Origin: Anodontia alba
Lineage: Eukaryota > Mollusca > Bivalvia > Lucinida > Lucinidae
NCBI GenBank assembly: GCA_964016985.1
Contig: OZ024834.1
Coordinates: forward strand, 83,116,289-83,180,288
Direction: 5' to 3'
Length of the DNA stretch: 64,000 nt
Shown: in pieces, positions 61,131 to 64,000 of the stretch
Layout of the letters: each line of letters opens with the position of its first letter
Position numbering within the stretch: the stretch's first letter is position 1
The notes under the pieces: model-generated
The model's input: only the letters and a program-made list of their open reading frames with translations
Told to the model about the DNA's origin: nothing
The model's database searches: none
Made by a program: the position numbers and the translations under genes

Positions 61131-61569
61131 TTAATAAAAAGGAGAATGTTATGCAGTGCTCTAGTCTTTTAACTTGTTTTCTGCTCCAAGAAAACTTGTC
61201 AAATGTGAACGACCTGGTCTGAATCATTTGTGGCGTGGACTGAAACATGGTCAATTTACATGTCGCCAAGCAAACATCGACGTCAATTCAGGTTGATTTT
61301 GCTTTCGAATTGATATAAACTTGAGGATTTCTGTGGTATAGAAGTGTGAACTGATCGTCTGATTTTATTCCAATTGCAAAATTTAAAAATGGAAACGGAT
61401 AATGAATATTGACCATAAAATAAACTAAGGACCCGATTGTGTCGAGCGGCTCTGACAATGTCCGTCAGCTCTGATGTCACAGTGTTTGTTGTTTAAAACT
61501 CTAGTTTCCAAAAAAAAAAATGACGTGTGCTTAATCTCACATACCCTGAAACCTTCTTTTTAATTTATC

Positions 61570-62450
61570 ATGCAGAAATTTACAAAATTTAAGATCTATT
61601 GATATACTTAGATTGATCTGAATGAATCTTAAACAAAAAGCTTTCAGACATGGAAGCCGACCAATAAACTTTGAGCCGCTTGACAAAGTCAGGGCTTTGT
61701 TTGTTAATTCTCAAGTTTCGTTACTTTATTTTCATTTCTTATTTTTGGGAATCGGGATACAATGGACAATCTGTTCACATTTTAAGAACACCAAATTCTC
61801 ACGCATATGTCAAATGAATGGCAAATCAGTCATAATAAGTGACATTTGCTTGTCAGTCTGTAAATTGGCCAAGGCTCGCTATACGAGACAGGCAAGATCG
61901 TACACATTTAAGAACTTTTCTTATAGTAGAAAACAAGTGAAAAGACTAGAAAATTGCATGTAATTCGTCTTTGTTTTGAAACTTTTCGTAACAAAAGCAA
62001 ATTTATGAACGAATGATAAGTAAAGGAAATAAGAGAACTTAGGAGCCGATACAATCAAATCCACATCAAGCCCACAAGACCAAAAGGGAAAGACAGACAA
62101 AAACAATAAAGCAGCCACAATATGAACAAATGGCAAGCAGAGTTGGCAATTCTTTCCCAACAAGGTGGGAACTCTGTTACCCAAACTTAATTAATTATAT
62201 AATCAGCTTACATAATTGTTAAAAGAAAACAATAGAAAATGAAACAATACATACCAATAACAAAAAAAACTACAATGAAAGTTCCGCCTTAGAACTGTCA
62301 GTAATGAATTATTGGAGATAGTGGGAGCTTAAGCAAGCTTTACGGTATCCCACCCTCGCCCTCAGCTTTCTAAACCTATCTAAGCTTTCCTTAGAGTAGA
62401 AAACAAGTGAAAAGATTACACCATTGCATGCGATTCTCCTTTATGTTTGA
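61570..62450. repeat. paralogue of 24900-25900, R1 in reverse
   Basis: Same order of blocks as in the left unit; the poly-G tract of the left copy is absent here. No gene. Confidence 0.75.
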
Positions 62451-62544
62451 TATGAGAAGCCGCCCGTGCTCCAGAAGACTCACATTACATTTGATCATTT
62501 GATTATTAGAGCCGCTGCCTCTGATTATGAAATTTCTTATCCTT

Positions 62545-62761
62545 CCGCATAAAGACGCTTTGGACCCTTGGCTACCCACGGAGTGTCCTGCAAAGACTAA
62601 TCAGACTGCGTGGATACACAGGCTGATCTGTCTTCGCTGGGCGCATATGCAGTCTTGTAGAGTATGTTGTGCCCCGACTCAAATTATATATTGTATTATA
62701 TACGTAGAAAATAATGACCAATGCAGTATTTTTCAAGTTAACTTGCACATCAGAACATCAA

Positions 62762-62793
<32 letters not shown>

Positions 62794-62990
62794 ATAATAA
62801 TAATAATAATAATAATAAATATTAATTATAATAATGATTCTCTGAAACCACCTTGATGTTCATCCGTTTCAATCTTAACCATGGTCCTGCAGAACCCGGT
62901 TATGCCCTTCCTTTGCAAACAGTGTAGATTTATATCAGTTGGCTTGAAAAAGCCAATTGCTCTGGATCTGCATTGTTTGTAACTAAGAAA
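62545..62990. repeat. H1, (TAC)n(TAA)n microsatellite and H4 hairpin
   Basis: H1 at about 62545-62665, trinucleotide tract at 62762-62820, H4 at about 62885-62985. Same order as 26070-26500. Confidence 0.7.
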
Positions 62991-63440
62991 AAAAAAGAGA
63001 AGAGAAAAGTCCAGAGAGTGCCACAATCACAAACTGCAGCGCTTCCCACATACCAAGAGGAAGAGGAAACCAACAAAATCAAACAAGCGCAAATCGAACA
63101 AACGTACGAAAAGCACTAAGATTAACTCTCTCTTCCCCAAGCGAGGTAATCGCAATGCTAAAAGGACTGAAAAACACAATAACAAAATAACTCAAGGTAA
63201 GGCATAAAACAAGTCGCCTCGTAGAATAAACCATAAAGCAACAAAGAGTAAGACCAACACAGGGAACACCGCCTTAGAACGGTCAATAGAGTATCCCACA
63301 TGAGTGGAAAAGGGTTTGAAGCACTTTTACAGCTAGCCAACTTCATCCTGGGTCCCGATGCTACTCTTAATACAGAAATACATAAAAATTCGGTTCGCAT
63401 AAAGGCTCCCAACTCAGTCAATGCATCAAAGCGAAAACAT
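62990..63440 (-). mobile_element. Penelope-like element 3' fragment (copy 16)
   Basis: Reverse orientation from aaaaaagagaagagaaaagtcc to atcaaagcgaaaacat. In intron 6 of copy B, on the same strand as the gene, 168 bp from exon 6. Confidence 0.88.
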
Positions 63441-63607
63441 ATGTGAAAACAAAATGTGAAAAAGTATGTGAAATTGTACCAACAACCCAGATCAAGTTGT
63501 CTAATTCGTTGAAGAAAGAAGTGGGCATGCATCTTAATTTATTCAGCATCAGGGTTAATAACTAATATGCAGTAACGAAACTGGAAGATGTTTGATTGTT
63601 CGCTTAC

Positions 63608-63786
63608 CCTGCTTCTTGGCTATGATCCCCATTTCATTAACTAGATTCCAGTAAGTTTCGTTGTTGCAGACCTCAGACCACTGAGGAAACCCGGTGCCAA
63701 ACGAGCCATATTTATTCAACAAACCTATTCTGCTTCCTTTTTCACCAGGCACATCTGTCCGTTTGAATTTCCCAGTTAACAGACCA
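63608..63786 (-). CDS. aldo-keto reductase B, exon 6
   Basis: Acceptor ttttcag, GLLTGKFKR, then PGEKGSRIGLLNKYGSFG, PQWSEVCNNETYWNLVNEM and GIIAKKQG, donor gtaagc. 179 bases as in copy A, with about ten amino-acid differences and no stop or frameshift. Exons 1-5 should lie to the right of the window. Confidence 0.9.
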
Positions 63787-63839
63787 CTGAAAACAGAACC
63801 ATTAATAACTTACACTTGAGCGCAACGTCAGGTAACGTA

Positions 63840-64000
63840 CCCTCGGATATTTGCGCCCAGCGAAGATTTATATCAGCCTGCGCATTCGCGCAATCTGATC
63901 AGAATCTTCACAGGGCGATTCTGGATAGCCAAGGATGCAGAGCTTCTTTGATCAGACAGCACGGATGCGGAGGCTGATTTAAGTCTTCTTCGCGTGCATA
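63840..64000. repeat. H1 hairpin repeat, cut by the window edge
   Basis: gcgcccagcgaagatttat, gcgcaatctgatcagaatct and gaggctgatttaagtcttc. Counterpart of 27538-27705. Confidence 0.7.

Overview
The window looks like nuclear DNA of an invertebrate animal, most plausibly a bivalve mollusc. It is AT-rich and repeat-dense, with one intron-rich protein gene whose exons are 98 to 179 bases long and lie kilobases apart. The lineage is inferred from the Penelope-like retroelements (one with an N-terminal GIY-YIG nuclease), CR1-type LINE fragments, abundant hairpin MITEs and ATGGC-rich satellite. No species name is claimed.

The only host gene I can support is an aldo-keto reductase on the minus strand. 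Copy A is nearly complete: seven coding exons between 44338 and 22813, all GT-AG, in phase across every junction, 333 codons with the Asp-Tyr-Lys-His tetrad. Copy B is cut by the right edge of the window; its last two recognised exons are at 63608-63786 and 58737-58876. The copies belong to a segmental tandem duplication in which roughly 0.25-27.7 kb pairs with 45.9-64.0 kb. The introns and flanks of the two units differ by independent retroelement insertions and by changes in tandem-repeat length.

Layout: 0.4-3.6 kb, ATGGC satellite; 3.9 kb, assembly gap; 4.2-5.2 kb, element with long terminal inverted repeats; 5.36-8.92 kb, near full-length Penelope-like element of the N-terminal-endonuclease (Naiad-like) type; 9.3-17.8 kb, repeats, minisatellites and microsatellites; 18.1-21.2 kb, decayed CR1-type LINE; 21.9-22.75 kb, 5'-truncated Penelope copy; 22.8-44.3 kb, aldo-keto reductase copy A with repeat-filled introns; 45-58.7 kb, second duplication unit downstream of copy B; 58.7-63.8 kb, copy B 3' exons around a second, C-terminal-endonuclease Penelope remnant.

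The most interesting signal is in the 5.36-8.92 kb element. Its endonuclease-reverse transcriptase reading frame from about 5.52 to 7.98 kb is interrupted only by TGA codons, never TAA or TAG, and at least two fall at positions that are cysteine in the family (the Cys before the YVG motif and the first Cys of the CxC linker). That fits a retroelement using UGA as selenocysteine. A hairpin repeated in several copies over the end of the ORF is a weak SECIS candidate. At least fifteen further fragments of the same family, nearly all sharing the 3' end, are scattered through the window.
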